Program-made: the position numbers and the translations under genes
Assembly: GCA_039197065.1 (NCBI GenBank)
Contig: JBCCUL010000036.1
Coordinates: forward strand, 30,745 to 94,744
DNA from: JANQPX01 sp039197065
GTDB taxonomy: Bacteria > Pseudomonadota > Alphaproteobacteria > Geminicoccales > Geminicoccaceae
Length of the DNA stretch: 64,000 bases
Reading direction: 5' to 3'
Shown here: positions 23,630 to 33,249 of the stretch, one piece after another
How the letters are laid out: every line of letters starts with the position of its first letter
Position numbering within the stretch: the stretch's first letter is position 1
The notes under the pieces: model-generated
Database searches by the model: none
Seen by the model: only the letters and a program-made list of their open reading frames with translations
What the model was told of the DNA's origin: nothing

Positions 23630-26461
23630 ATGACGGACTTTATCTCTTGGATCCTCCTGGCGCTGGGCCTCGTCTTTGGCCCTTGGGTTCTCATCTTCAT
23701 TCTTTTCAATCGGATAGGGGCGCTTCGCAAAGAGATCGACGGGCTCAGCCGATCCGTTCGAGAGCTGGCCGAAGTCGGGGCATTGGTTGACCAGACGACG
23801 AAAGCCACGCCACCCGCCGATGACACCGAGGTCACCGCTGCACCTGCAGCAAAAGCAACCGTTCCAGAGCCAGAGATGCGAGACCGGGCGGAGGCGACAG
23901 CCGATGTCCCTAAGGCGGCGCAACTCACCGCCTCGGCAACGGAGGAGGCACCGGCAACGTCACCCCGCAGGACCCAAGGCCTGGAGCAGCGCCTGGCCTC
24001 CCGCTGGCTGGTCTGGCTCGGCGCGGTTACGGTGGCGCTCGGCAGCGCCTTCCTGATCAAGCATTCCTTCGAGTCAGGCTGGCTCAGCCCAGGCATCCGG
24101 GTGACGGCCGGCCTTGGGTTCGCAGCGCTCTTGATCACCCTCGGCGAATGGCTTCGCAGGCAGCCCTTATCCCAGGCGATCGCGTCTATGGAGCCGAACT
24201 ACGTGCCGCCTGCGCTGACCGGCGGCGGTCTGTTCGCCGCCTTTGCGAGCCTTTACGGCGCTGAAGCGCTCTACGGACTGCTGTCGCCTACGATCACCTT
24301 CATAGGCCTCGCCGCCATCGCTTTTCTCGGTGTCGGGCTCTCCCTTCTGCAGGGACCGTTCATCGCGCTGCTCGGCCTGCTCGGCGGCTTCGTGACGCCG
24401 TTCCTGGTGGAGAGTGACGATCCAGCGCTCTGGCCGCTGGTCGCCTATCTGCTGGCGCTGGTCGGAGCCGGTCTTTTCGTAGTTCGCTATCGCGGATGGC
24501 CCTGGCTCGCTTATGCGGTGCTTGCCGGCGCCGTGCTTTGGGCCCTGCCGCTCCTCGCCTTGCTGCGCAGTGCCGAGATAGGCGAGCCGGTTGCCGCAGC
24601 GATCTACCTCATGGCACTCGCAGCACTTTCCATCCTGGTCCTGGATTTCCCTTCCGCAGCGCCGGACCCGGAGCGACGGAAGGGTCAACGTGACGGCAAG
24701 GCCTGGCGATGGCTCGCCGAGATGGACCCGGTCGATCGCTTTCGGGCGCTTGCCGCCTGTCTGGTGGCGGTTCTGGCCTTCGGACTTGCAAGGGCCGACG
24801 GCTATGGACCGGCATCCCTCACCACGCTCTTCATCCTGTCAGCCGGCTATCTGATGGCTGGCCGCTGGCGTCAGACCTTGACGCCTCTACCGATCGCGGC
24901 GCTGGTTATGGTGCTGGCGACGCTTTCCGTCTGGCATATCCCGGACGCATTGTTGCCCTGGCCGGAACCGCTCTACCACATCGAAGGCGAAGCGTTCGAG
25001 AACCTGCAGGGTCCCATCCTGCCGCCGACCATCACGCCCTTCTTGATGATCTCCGCAGGCTTCGCGGCCGTCTTTGGCATCGGCGGCTTCGTTGGCCTTT
25101 TCGGGGCGCGTCTCCCCGGTCTTTGGGCCGGCATCTCGGCAGCGGGACCGCTTTTGCTTTTATCGGTCGCCTATTGGCGGATCGAAGGCTTTGCGCTGAG
25201 CACGCTTTGGGCGTCTGCCGCCCTGGCGCTGGCGGGCCTGGGCGTGGCGGCGGCCGCCTTCGTCGGGCGCTATCGTCATTTGCCCGGCGCCAATCTGGCG
25301 CTTGGCGTCTATGCCGCCGGAACCGTGGGAGCGCTTAGCCTCGCCGGCGTCATGGTGCTCGAGGAAGCCTGGCTCACCGTCGCCTTGTCGCTGCAACTTC
25401 CAGCGCTCGCATGGCTGTCCCGACATCTCGATCTTCCAAGCTTCAGACCGGTGGCGGCGACCGTCGCCCTGGTGATTCTGATACGCCTCGCATTCAACCC
25501 CGATGTGCTGGACTACGCCATCGGTTCGACGCCTGGCTTCAGCTGGGTGCTGTACGGCTATGGCATCCCAGCTGTCGCCTGCTATGTCGCGGCCCTCTGG
25601 TTCCGCGCCGGCGGCGTCGATCGCCTAGTCACCCTCCTGGAGACCAACACGCTCGTCTTCTCGGTGCTGCTCATCACCCTTCAGATCCGAACACTGGTCG
25701 CCGGCAGCATCGCAGCGCCGACCTACGGCCTTTTGGAGCAAAGCCTGCAGTCCATCGCCTGGTTGATGATCGCGCTTGCCTTGATGTGGACCGGCAACCG
25801 CCATCAAGCCGCGCTCAAATCCGGCGGCCTGCCTTCGAAAGGCGATCCGATCCTGAGCGAGCCTGTCCTCTATTGGGGCTGGCGTATTCTAGTCGGCCTG
25901 GGTGCGGCGCAAGTGCTGGCGCTGCAGCTCTTCGTCGACAATCCGCTCTGGTCGCCGATCGCTGTGGGCCCCTGGCCAATCCTCAATCTCCTGCTGCTGG
26001 CCTACGGCATCCCGGCCATCCTCGCCTGCCTGATCGCGCGCGCATGGCCGGACGTTAAGTACCAAGCGCTGTTTTCGAGGGTGAGTTACGCGATCGGTCT
26101 CGTGCTCGCCATGGTCTATCTGTCGCTCGAACTGCGCCATGCCTTTCAGGGGTCCAGGCTCGATGGGTCGGTGACCAGCAATGCGGAATGGTACGGCTAC
26201 TCGGCGCTCTGGCTGGTCACCGCAGCCGTGCTGCTCGCTCTTGGCCTTTGGCGCGCCAACCGAGACCTTCGTCATGCGGCGCTGATCATCGTCTTGATCA
26301 CCGTCGGCAAGGTCTTCCTGTTCGATGCCGCAGCGCTGACCGGCCTCTTCCGTGTGGCATCCTTCTTCGGCCTCGGGCTTTGCCTGATCGGTATCGGTTA
26401 TCTCTATCAGCGCTTCCTGGCATCCCCCTCCCCCGAAGCAAGTGAGCAGATACCGGCGTGA
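23630..26461 (+). CDS. DUF2339 polytopic membrane protein
   Basis: A 943-residue inner-membrane protein with one N-terminal membrane segment, a short coiled stretch (about 28-48), an Ala/Thr/Pro-rich linker to about residue 118 and then some 25 predicted membrane segments. The stretch RLASRWLVWLGAVTVALGSAFLIKHSFESGW opens the DUF2339 domain. The family is widespread in proteobacteria and of unknown role; large envelope-associated size is its main trait. The ATG follows no strong ribosome site. It is convergent with the SDR gene, and a 17-nt repeat copy sits between their stops. Confidence 0.88.
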   Translation: MTDFISWILLALGLVFGPWVLIFILFNRIGALRKEIDGLSRSVRELAEVGALVDQTTKATPPADDTEVTAAPAAKATVPEPEMRDRAEATADVPKAAQLTASATEEAPATSPRRTQGLEQRLASRWLVWLGAVTVALGSAFLIKHSFESGWLSPGIRVTAGLGFAALLITLGEWLRRQPLSQAIASMEPNYVPPALTGGGLFAAFASLYGAEALYGLLSPTITFIGLAAIAFLGVGLSLLQGPFIALLGLLGGFVTPFLVESDDPALWPLVAYLLALVGAGLFVVRYRGWPWLAYAVLAGAVLWALPLLALLRSAEIGEPVAAAIYLMALAALSILVLDFPSAAPDPERRKGQRDGKAWRWLAEMDPVDRFRALAACLVAVLAFGLARADGYGPASLTTLFILSAGYLMAGRWRQTLTPLPIAALVMVLATLSVWHIPDALLPWPEPLYHIEGEAFENLQGPILPPTITPFLMISAGFAAVFGIGGFVGLFGARLPGLWAGISAAGPLLLLSVAYWRIEGFALSTLWASAALALAGLGVAAAAFVGRYRHLPGANLALGVYAAGTVGALSLAGVMVLEEAWLTVALSLQLPALAWLSRHLDLPSFRPVAATVALVILIRLAFNPDVLDYAIGSTPGFSWVLYGYGIPAVACYVAALWFRAGGVDRLVTLLETNTLVFSVLLITLQIRTLVAGSIAAPTYGLLEQSLQSIAWLMIALALMWTGNRHQAALKSGGLPSKGDPILSEPVLYWGWRILVGLGAAQVLALQLFVDNPLWSPIAVGPWPILNLLLLAYGIPAILACLIARAWPDVKYQALFSRVSYAIGLVLAMVYLSLELRHAFQGSRLDGSVTSNAEWYGYSALWLVTAAVLLALGLWRANRDLRHAALIIVLITVGKVFLFDAAALTGLFRVASFFGLGLCLIGIGYLYQRFLASPSPEASEQIPA

Positions 26462-26467
26462 TCAGAA

Positions 26468-26484
26468 TGATGTGGTCACACCAC
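26468..26484 (-). repeat. 3'-end element copy 4 (GTGGTGTGACCACATCA, minus strand)
   Basis: The fourth copy reads on the minus strand. As in copy 3, its first base is the last G of a TAG stop, here that of the SDR gene (26484-26486). It lies in the 22-nt gap between the convergent SDR and DUF2339 genes. Confidence 0.75.
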
Positions 26485-27287
26485 TAGGCAAACTTGGCGA
26501 TCAGGCCGCCATCCACCACCAGATCGTGGGCGTTGACGTAGCCTGCTTCGTCGGACGCCAGGAACAGGCAGGCATGGGCCGTGTCCCAGGCGGTGCCCAT
26601 CTTGCCGGTGGGGCTTTGGGCGTCTCGCTGCTTGATGAGATTGTCGATATCGCCCTCCTCGCCATAGGCCGCGGTCAGACCTTGATGCACCATCGGCGTG
26701 TTCATCAGCCCCGGCGAGACCGAGTTGCAACGAATGCCATCCTTGGCGAATTCGAGCGCGATGCCGCGGGTAAGAGCGATGACGGCGCCCTTGGTCGCGT
26801 AGTAGCTGGCATAGTTGATCCCGGTCCAGCGGTGGGCGGCGACTGATGCGATGTTGACGATCGCCCCCCTGCCCTGGCGCTGCATGATCGGCACCACCGC
26901 CTTGCACATGAGATAGATGCTCTTCTGGTTGACGTCGGTCACCAGGTCCCAATCCGCCTCATCGGTCGAGGTGATGCCGCCGGTTCGAACAATGCCGACA
27001 TTGTTCACGAGAATGTCGATCCGACCGAATTTCTCTTTGACGGCCTCGATCAGCAAAGCGATCTGCCCGGCATCGGTGACATCTGCCTGATGCGCGATCG
27101 CCGCACCGCCCTCCTCCTCGATGAGGCCGACCGTCTCACTCGCCGCCCCCAGATCGAGATCCACGGCGACCACCTCGGCCCCCTCTCCCGCAAAAAGGAT
27201 CGAGGTCGCCTTGCCATTGCCCATCCCGGGACCGATCGAGCCGGCGCCGGTAACCAGAGCAACCTTGCCATCGAGACGCTTCGCCAT
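26484..27287 (-). CDS. short-chain dehydrogenase/reductase
   Basis: A 267-residue classical SDR. The nucleotide loop is TGAGSIGPGMGNG, with an insertion relative to TGxxxGxG. NNVGIV is the structural motif, and the catalytic residues are Ser in IASVAAH and Tyr/Lys in SYYATKG. An acidic residue after the second strand (VAVDLDLG) favours NAD(H). The family oxidises alcohols or sugars; this one's substrate is unknown. GGAGGAG lies just before the ATG at 27287. It is divergent from the GH16 gene. Confidence 0.88.
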   Translation of the reverse strand: MAKRLDGKVALVTGAGSIGPGMGNGKATSILFAGEGAEVVAVDLDLGAASETVGLIEEEGGAAIAHQADVTDAGQIALLIEAVKEKFGRIDILVNNVGIVRTGGITSTDEADWDLVTDVNQKSIYLMCKAVVPIMQRQGRGAIVNIASVAAHRWTGINYASYYATKGAVIALTRGIALEFAKDGIRCNSVSPGLMNTPMVHQGLTAAYGEEGDIDNLIKQRDAQSPTGKMGTAWDTAHACLFLASDEAGYVNAHDLVVDGGLIAKFA

Positions 27288-27375
27288 TCTCTCCTCCCCT
27301 GGCCTTGGTTCAACCAAGCCGCTATATCTTCGCCTTCACATGCCACTTCCATCAACGATAGGACGAAACCGCTCG

Positions 27376-28356
27376 ATGACGATCAGGAATTTCCCAATCG
27401 CAGCGCGTCTTCTGGGCTTTACCTTGGTAGCGCTAACGATGCTCGTCGCCAGCAGCTGCGATGGAGACACGGTCGTCCAGGCCGTGCCTGATTGGGGCGG
27501 CGGCGAGCGCTCGCCTTATGTTCCGGATGGCTATGAGCTCACGTTCGAGGATAGCTTCGATTGGGAGCCAGCACCCGCCGGCTTTCAAAAGATCAGCGAG
27601 AGCGGCGGTCTCGTGACCAAACAGAACCAGGCCGACGCGCCTCCTGCCGTCTGGGACACCCACTTCGCGGGCTGGGGGGTGCGTCATCTCGAGGGCAATA
27701 ACGACCAGGCACTCAAAGCGGATGCCGCCTATCGTGGCGAGGGCGGTCCAAGCCTCAGTGAGCATGGGTTCGAGCTGCACGAGATCACTGAAGACGGCAC
27801 GCTCAAGCTCTACGCCTACCCCATGCCGGCTGAACTCAGGAGACAGTTCTACAAGTTCCCCTATCTCGGCGGCATGATTTCCGGCCAGGACCTACACGCC
27901 CAGACCTACGGTTACTGGGAAATGCGCGTTCGACTGAACACCGTCTCAGCCGGTCACCATTGGGCCTTCTGGCTCATCCCCAACGACAACGCCTGGCCGC
28001 CCGAGATCGACTTGCTCGAGGCGGTCGGCTCCAATCCCGAGAACCAGTCGGACGCCGATTACTTCTTCTTCAATTCCATCCTGACCGATCCCAACACCGA
28101 CGAGATCACCCGGATTACCCCGCCCCGCGGCAAGAACGCCTGGTACACCATCGGCTTTCTCTGGACCGAAACCGACATGCGTTGGTTCCTGGATGGCCAG
28201 GAAGTCCGCCAGCGTCCGGCGATGGGCGGCGACAAGGCCCTGTATTTCCTGGTCTCGCCGGAAGTCGGCGGTAAATGGGTCGGGACGCCGACGGCGGAGA
28301 CGGAATGGCCAGCCGAAGCGGAGATCGACTATATCAGGGTCTATCGCGAAGGATGA
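27376..28356 (+). CDS. GH16-family glycanase lipoprotein
   Basis: A 326-residue exported lipoprotein: signal peptide with lipobox VASSC at about residues 25-29, then a GH16 jelly-roll domain. Its catalytic motif ExDxxE is EIDLLE with nucleophile Glu210, Asp212 and acid/base Glu215, and QTYGYWEMRVRL and HHWAFWLIP are typical flanking strands. GH16 enzymes cleave beta-1,3 or mixed glucans, agar or carrageenan; the present sequence does not decide which. The ATG at 27376 puts the signal peptide at the N-terminus, though its ribosome site is weak. Confidence 0.88.
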   Translation: MTIRNFPIAARLLGFTLVALTMLVASSCDGDTVVQAVPDWGGGERSPYVPDGYELTFEDSFDWEPAPAGFQKISESGGLVTKQNQADAPPAVWDTHFAGWGVRHLEGNNDQALKADAAYRGEGGPSLSEHGFELHEITEDGTLKLYAYPMPAELRRQFYKFPYLGGMISGQDLHAQTYGYWEMRVRLNTVSAGHHWAFWLIPNDNAWPPEIDLLEAVGSNPENQSDADYFFFNSILTDPNTDEITRITPPRGKNAWYTIGFLWTETDMRWFLDGQEVRQRPAMGGDKALYFLVSPEVGGKWVGTPTAETEWPAEAEIDYIRVYREG

Positions 28357-28436
28357 GGTCGCGGCCGTCGGGGGAAGACTTGGAAAACAGGCTCTGATAT
28401 TCACTGGCCACTTGATCTCAAGTCGGAAATAGCTCC

Positions 28437-29603
28437 ATGCATGTCATGCCGTTCCTGCGCAGGCTATCCGTTGGCTTGGTGTTCGGCGCCCAGCTTCACG
28501 CAGGCGCGCTCGCCACACCAGCCGATGTCGCACCCACCGGCTGGGATCGAGCCGCGAAAGGCGAGAACGTCATTTACCGCGCGCCCGGCAGCAACGAGAT
28601 GATGATCTTCCGCTATTTCGAGGGGGCGAAAAGCCCTCATGAAATCGCCGAAGCGGCCAGTGCGGGACTTGCCAAAGCCTGGCAGGGCGACCTGGATGGG
28701 GCGATACGCGAGGGCACGGCCGGCATGGCGATCTACGCCTTCGAGATGGGTGGTGGCGGCCAGACCTTTGTCGGCCGAAGCTACGCTTTCGAAGAGACGC
28801 CTGGCCGTTTTTTCGGCCTGGTCCATGTCGCACCTGCTGGCGCTGAAGGCCTCAGTGCACGCATCGACGAGACCGAGCGCAAAATGGCCGCGCTCGCTGC
28901 AGCCGCGCAGAGCGGAGACGCGACGGCAGCGGAGACGGTCGCCAAGGTCGCACCTGCACCCGAAGCCGCTCCCATCCCGGACGGGTTGGAAGCGATGTTG
29001 ATGACCTATGCCTATGGCGTCGGTTCGATCAGCGTGAAGACCCATTACCTGTTCGACGATGGCCGCGTCTGCAGCTGCACCGAGCTCGCCCCGAACGATG
29101 CGGCAGCCTCGCTCGCCAATCGTGATGCTAGCGAGATTGGCGCGTGGCAGGCGGATGGTGCTCGCTATCGCGTCAAGAAGCCCGGCAAGGACGAGTGGAA
29201 AGTCATCAAGAAGCCGTTGCGCGCCGCGGCTTTGCCCGAGGGCTGGCGCGGCAGCGGCACCTATCGGACGATCGACAGCTTCGGCGGCGTAACGAGCGGA
29301 TTTCCGCAATATTTCACAGGCGTCTGGAGCGATTTGACCCTCAGCCCCGACGGCACCTTCAGCACCGGCGGCGGCGCTTTGGCGTCGGGCAGCGACATGA
29401 ACGTCTCGACGACCATGGGGCGCAAAGATGCAGCCGAGACCGGAACCTATCAGATCGACGGCTTCACCCTGACGCTTCGCTTCGGCGATGGACGCGAGGA
29501 GCGAACCTCGATCGCCTGGGACGGCGTCGCCAAGGAGGGCGAGGATCCTTTCGAAACCATCTGGATCCGCGGATCGGCGTTCAAGCGCGTCGGCAGCTCG
29601 TAA
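28437..29603 (+). CDS. exported protein of unknown function
   Basis: A 388-residue protein that I do not recognise. It has a signal peptide (about residues 5-27), an N-terminal alpha/beta half (about 45-150), an Ala-rich linker (about 150-180) and a C-terminal half of beta strands rich in Gly, Thr and Asp that could form a small barrel. A VCSC pair is near residue 205-210. An ATG three codons downstream is an alternative start. It follows the GH16 lipoprotein by 80 nt on the same strand, so the two may share a periplasmic role. Confidence 0.6.
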   Translation: MHVMPFLRRLSVGLVFGAQLHAGALATPADVAPTGWDRAAKGENVIYRAPGSNEMMIFRYFEGAKSPHEIAEAASAGLAKAWQGDLDGAIREGTAGMAIYAFEMGGGGQTFVGRSYAFEETPGRFFGLVHVAPAGAEGLSARIDETERKMAALAAAAQSGDATAAETVAKVAPAPEAAPIPDGLEAMLMTYAYGVGSISVKTHYLFDDGRVCSCTELAPNDAAASLANRDASEIGAWQADGARYRVKKPGKDEWKVIKKPLRAAALPEGWRGSGTYRTIDSFGGVTSGFPQYFTGVWSDLTLSPDGTFSTGGGALASGSDMNVSTTMGRKDAAETGTYQIDGFTLTLRFGDGREERTSIAWDGVAKEGEDPFETIWIRGSAFKRVGSS

Positions 29604-29833
29604 CAAGATGGCGGGCGAAAAAGAGAAAGGCGCATTGAAGCCGCCTTTCCGTGATGGACCGAGGTCGCGGGATCGAGATATCGAGGGATCCGGGTCGATT
29701 CATTCCACGCATCGCCAAAACACACTCTTGCCTCGCCTCTGCCAATCAGCGTAGAGACCGAACAGAGCCCTTTTTTAACGTCGCCAACGCTCGGCATGCT
29801 GCTGACGCTCGGCACGGAGAAATCCCTAAAAAC

Positions 29834-30763
29834 ATGCGCCCTTGGATTGCCTATCTCGCCTGCCTGATCGGTGTGTTCGGCCATGCTTCGAGCGAATTCG
29901 TGGCCAAGCTTGCCGCAACGCCGGGGCCGGAGTTCAGCGTCTGGCGCTTTTTGATCGGCGGCGCCTGCCTGTTGGTCGTCACCCAGTTCTGGCCGGGTGC
30001 CCGCGATCTGATCACACCGCTTCGCGAAAACGGACTGCGCATCGTCCTTCTCTCATGCTTGGGCATGGCGCTGGGACAACTGATCTTTCACTGGGCGCTT
30101 GATTTCGCGAGCGTCGTACAGGTGGCGACTATCGTCACGGGCATCCCGATCTCGGTCGTGGTGGTCGACCGCCTCATCAACGGCACGAAGATGACCGCAC
30201 CCAAGATCGTGAGTGGCATTGGCGCCTTCATCGGCGTGGTGCTGCTGCTCACCAACGGTGTCGCCGAAGACGTGCAGTTCGGCGGTCCTAATCTGACCGG
30301 CACGGTGATGTCAGTGATCTGCGCCGTGATCGGCGGTTTCTATATCGTGCTCGCCAAGCCGCTCATTATGCAATATGGGCCTGTGCGCATGACCGCCTAC
30401 ACCTTCGCCATCGGCTTTTTCTTCCTTTACGCCGTGGTCGGGATCGCCTGGGGTATCTGGGTTGATCCGACGTCGCTCTTCGAAAAACGCCCCGAACAAA
30501 TAGCCGGCATTCTCACCATCGGCATCTGGAATACAGCAATGGCGATGACGCTTTGGCTGGCCGGCATCGCGTTTGCCCCCGATCCCCAGCGCGCCAACTA
30601 TCTCTTCTTTCTAAAACCGGTCATCGCAGCCTTCCTCGCCGTCATCTTCCTCGGCGATACCCTCACCTGGATGCAGATCCTCGCCATCTTCGCCATCTGC
30701 TTCTGCGTTGCCCTTGAATATGTCTGGACTCAACGGCAGCAACGTGCTGCAGCGTTAACTTGA
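29834..30763 (+). CDS. EamA/DMT-family transporter
   Basis: A 309-residue inner-membrane protein with ten hydrophobic segments in two EamA repeats; the SEFVAKLAATPGPEFSVWRF start and FFLKPVIAAFLAVIFLGD in the last quarter are typical. It probably exports a metabolite or amino acid. The ATG at 29834 is chosen because it begins the first membrane segment, with GGAG about 14 nt upstream. It is monocistronic and is followed by the YeeE gene after 99 nt. Confidence 0.83.
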   Translation: MRPWIAYLACLIGVFGHASSEFVAKLAATPGPEFSVWRFLIGGACLLVVTQFWPGARDLITPLRENGLRIVLLSCLGMALGQLIFHWALDFASVVQVATIVTGIPISVVVVDRLINGTKMTAPKIVSGIGAFIGVVLLLTNGVAEDVQFGGPNLTGTVMSVICAVIGGFYIVLAKPLIMQYGPVRMTAYTFAIGFFFLYAVVGIAWGIWVDPTSLFEKRPEQIAGILTIGIWNTAMAMTLWLAGIAFAPDPQRANYLFFLKPVIAAFLAVIFLGDTLTWMQILAIFAICFCVALEYVWTQRQQRAAALT

Positions 30764-30786
30764 GGCTTGAGTCTGCGGGAAAAGAT

Positions 30787-30816
30787 TGAGCCCAAGCCGG
30801 TCGCTGGCCTATGCTA
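30787..30816 (+). promoter_or_regulatory. candidate sigma-70-type promoter of yeeE-moeA
   Basis: TTGAGC (30787-30792) and TATGCT (30811-30816) are separated by 18 nt and lie 46 nt before the YeeE start codon. Each hexamer matches the consensus at four of six positions, so this is tentative. Confidence 0.35.
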
Positions 30817-30862
30817 TAGCGCAGTTTTTCCTTGAGCGCAGGCCGAGAACCGTCTGGAAAAT

Positions 30863-31957
30863 ATGGAAGACCTTTCCGTGAGATCCGCGGTGGCGCTCGC
30901 CGCCTTCGCTTCCGGGCTCGTTTTTGGCGCCGTCGTGCAGCGCACCCATTTCTGCACCATGGGCGCGATTGCCGACCTGGTGCTGTTCGGCGACGGTCGT
31001 CGGATGCGCGCCTGGCTGCTGGCGATCGCCGTCGGGCTCCTCGGCAGCCAGGCGCTGGCTTTTGCAGGCGTCATCGATCTCAGCGGAAGCCTCTATCGGG
31101 CAAGCGACATCCTCTGGGCGGGCGCCCTTATCGGCGGGCTGATGTTCGGTTTCGGCATGACCCAGACCGGCGGCTGCACCTCCCGGAACATTGTCCGCCT
31201 GGGCGCAGGCAATCTGAAATCCCTGGTGGTCCTGCTGGTCATGGGGATCACCGCCTACATGACCATGAACGGCCTGTTCGCTCTTGCCCGCCTGCCGCTG
31301 GAGGACATCGGCGGTATCACCAGCAAGGATCAGGGAGCGGCGCAGCTGCTCGGCCTCGGGAGTTTCGCTGCCTTCATGATCGCCATTGTCCTGGCCGCAG
31401 GACTGATCATGTTCTGCTTCAAGGACAAGAAATTCAGAATGTCCGCCAAAGACATCACCGCCGGTCTGGCTCTCGGCGCGCTCATTCCGCTCGGCTGGGC
31501 GATCACCGCCATGCTCGGCGCCGATGACTTCGATCCGGAGCCACTGGCGTCCTTTGCCTTCGTCGCTCCGATCGCCCGAAGCCTGATCTATCTGATGACC
31601 TATCCGGCAGCGCCGATCAGCTTCGGCATCGCGGCGATCGGCGGCGTTCTCGTCGGCGGCTTTCTGGCGGCACGCCTCGCCGGTGATTTTCGCATCGAGG
31701 GCTTTTCCGGCATCGACGATCTCACCCGCCATCTCACCGGGGCCGTGCTCATGGGTGCCGGCGGCGTGCTCGGGCTTGGCTGCACCATCGGCCAGGGCAT
31801 GACCGGCCTCTCCACCCTGGCGATCGGTTCGGTGCTGACCACGCTCTCCATCATGGCGGGCGGCGTGCTTGGCGTACGTTACCTTGAACGCGGCAGCCTA
31901 ATCGCCGCACTTCGCGCGACGCTGCCTCTAGCCGGTCCCGAAAGGTCAAGCGGATGA
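30863..31957 (+). CDS. YeeE/YedE-family (TsuA-like) sulfur-compound transporter
   Basis: A 364-residue inner-membrane protein with about ten hydrophobic segments and three conserved Cys motifs: HFCTMGA near 30, GGCTSRN near 105 and GLGCTIGQG near 310. In this family these Cys relay thiosulfate or related sulfur species across the membrane. The gene overlaps moeA by 4 nt (ATGA), so sulfur uptake and molybdenum cofactor synthesis are translationally coupled. A TusA/SirA partner is not adjacent. Confidence 0.87.
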   Translation: MEDLSVRSAVALAAFASGLVFGAVVQRTHFCTMGAIADLVLFGDGRRMRAWLLAIAVGLLGSQALAFAGVIDLSGSLYRASDILWAGALIGGLMFGFGMTQTGGCTSRNIVRLGAGNLKSLVVLLVMGITAYMTMNGLFALARLPLEDIGGITSKDQGAAQLLGLGSFAAFMIAIVLAAGLIMFCFKDKKFRMSAKDITAGLALGALIPLGWAITAMLGADDFDPEPLASFAFVAPIARSLIYLMTYPAAPISFGIAAIGGVLVGGFLAARLAGDFRIEGFSGIDDLTRHLTGAVLMGAGGVLGLGCTIGQGMTGLSTLAIGSVLTTLSIMAGGVLGVRYLERGSLIAALRATLPLAGPERSSG

Positions 31958-33237
31958 GCCAGAGCACGCCTATCGCCGCCAAGCCTCTGCTGGAAGACTG
32001 CTTCGCCCACGACCCCAAACGCATGCCTGCCAGGGAAGCCCTGGACCTGTTACGGGAGCGTGTTTCGAGGGTGGTCGGCACAGAGATGGTGGGTCTGGAC
32101 CAGGCTTATGGACGCTTTCTCGCCGAAGATCTCGCCGCTGATCGAGACGTGCCCGCCTTCACCAATGTCGCCGTCGACGGCTACGCCTTCGCCCATCAGA
32201 GCCTCGAAGCCGATGGCCCGAGTAGGCTCAGTCTGCAGGCGGGACGCTCAGCCGCCGGCCAGCCCTACGAGGGCCGCGTCGGTCAGGGTCGCGCCCTACG
32301 TGTGCTGACGGGTGGCGCCCTTCCCGACGGCGCGGACACCGCCTTGATGCAAGAGGACGTCGTCATCGACGGCGACCATGTGCTCATCCCGGCAGGCGTC
32401 AAGCGAGGCGCCAATTGCCGCCTCGCCGGCGAAGATATGAAAAAAGGCCAGAAAATCCTCTCGCCGCCTCATCGCCTGAGGCCCCAGGAGATCGGCGTCG
32501 CCGCGGCGCTCGGGCGCACATCGCTCGACGTCTTCGAGCCGCTCAAGGTCGCCCTAGTCTCCAGCGGCGACGAAATCGTCCCCCCCGGCCGACCGCTCGC
32601 CCACGGCATGACCTACGACAGCAACAGCGCAATCCTGAAAGGCCTTATGACGCCGCTCGGCGTCGACCTTTCGGATCAGGGCATCTGGCCGGATCGTGCC
32701 GACGTGATCCAACAGGGCCTTGCCGATCTCGCCGGAGCGCATCACGCGATCATCACCTCAGGCGGCGCTTCCAAGGGCGACGAGGATCATATGATCAACG
32801 CCGTCGCGGCGCAGGGCCAGCTGCATTTCTGGCAGATCGCCGTCAAACCCGGCCGTCCGCTTGCCCTTGGTCAGATCGACGGCACGATTTTCATCGGCCT
32901 GCCCGGCAACCCGGTCGCTGCCATGGTCTGCTTCCTCCTTTTCGCCCGCCCCGTCCTGACCGCCTTGGCAGGCGGGGGCTGGACTGAACCTCGTTCTTTC
33001 CTGGTGCCGGCGGATTTCTCGATGAAGAAGAAGCCAGGAAGACGGGAATATCTGCGCGCCCGGCTGGTGACTGGCGAGGATGGCCTATCGCGTGTCCACA
33101 AGATCGAGCGCGAAGGCTCAGGTATCCTAACCTCGCTCACCGAAGCCGATGGTTTGATCGACGTGGCCGAGGACGTGACCTCGATCACCCCCGGCGACCC
33201 GTTGCCATTCCTGCCGTTCAGCGGTTTTGGACTTTGA
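31954..33237 (+). CDS. moeA: molybdopterin molybdenumtransferase
   Basis: A 427-residue MoeA. Visible motifs are DVPAFTNVAVDGYA in the N-terminal domain, RVLTGGALPDGADT, and the MogA-like subdomain with SSGDEIV, TSGGASKGDEDH and FIGLPGNPVAAMVCF. MoeA inserts molybdate into adenylated molybdopterin in the cytoplasm. Length and domain order are normal for the family. The ATGA overlap with the YeeE gene makes this a two-gene operon. Its product would serve any molybdoenzyme, and an XdhC-like maturation protein is encoded 15 kb away. Confidence 0.92.
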   Translation: MSQSTPIAAKPLLEDCFAHDPKRMPAREALDLLRERVSRVVGTEMVGLDQAYGRFLAEDLAADRDVPAFTNVAVDGYAFAHQSLEADGPSRLSLQAGRSAAGQPYEGRVGQGRALRVLTGGALPDGADTALMQEDVVIDGDHVLIPAGVKRGANCRLAGEDMKKGQKILSPPHRLRPQEIGVAAALGRTSLDVFEPLKVALVSSGDEIVPPGRPLAHGMTYDSNSAILKGLMTPLGVDLSDQGIWPDRADVIQQGLADLAGAHHAIITSGGASKGDEDHMINAVAAQGQLHFWQIAVKPGRPLALGQIDGTIFIGLPGNPVAAMVCFLLFARPVLTALAGGGWTEPRSFLVPADFSMKKKPGRREYLRARLVTGEDGLSRVHKIEREGSGILTSLTEADGLIDVAEDVTSITPGDPLPFLPFSGFGL

Positions 33238-33249
33238 GGGCGACCTCAC

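Noticed and set aside
17516..26484. GTGGTCACACCAC as a FadR/GntR operator (TGGT-N3-ACCA)
   Set aside because: The core fits the family pattern, but the copies sit at gene 3' ends, two in convergent gaps, not in promoters.
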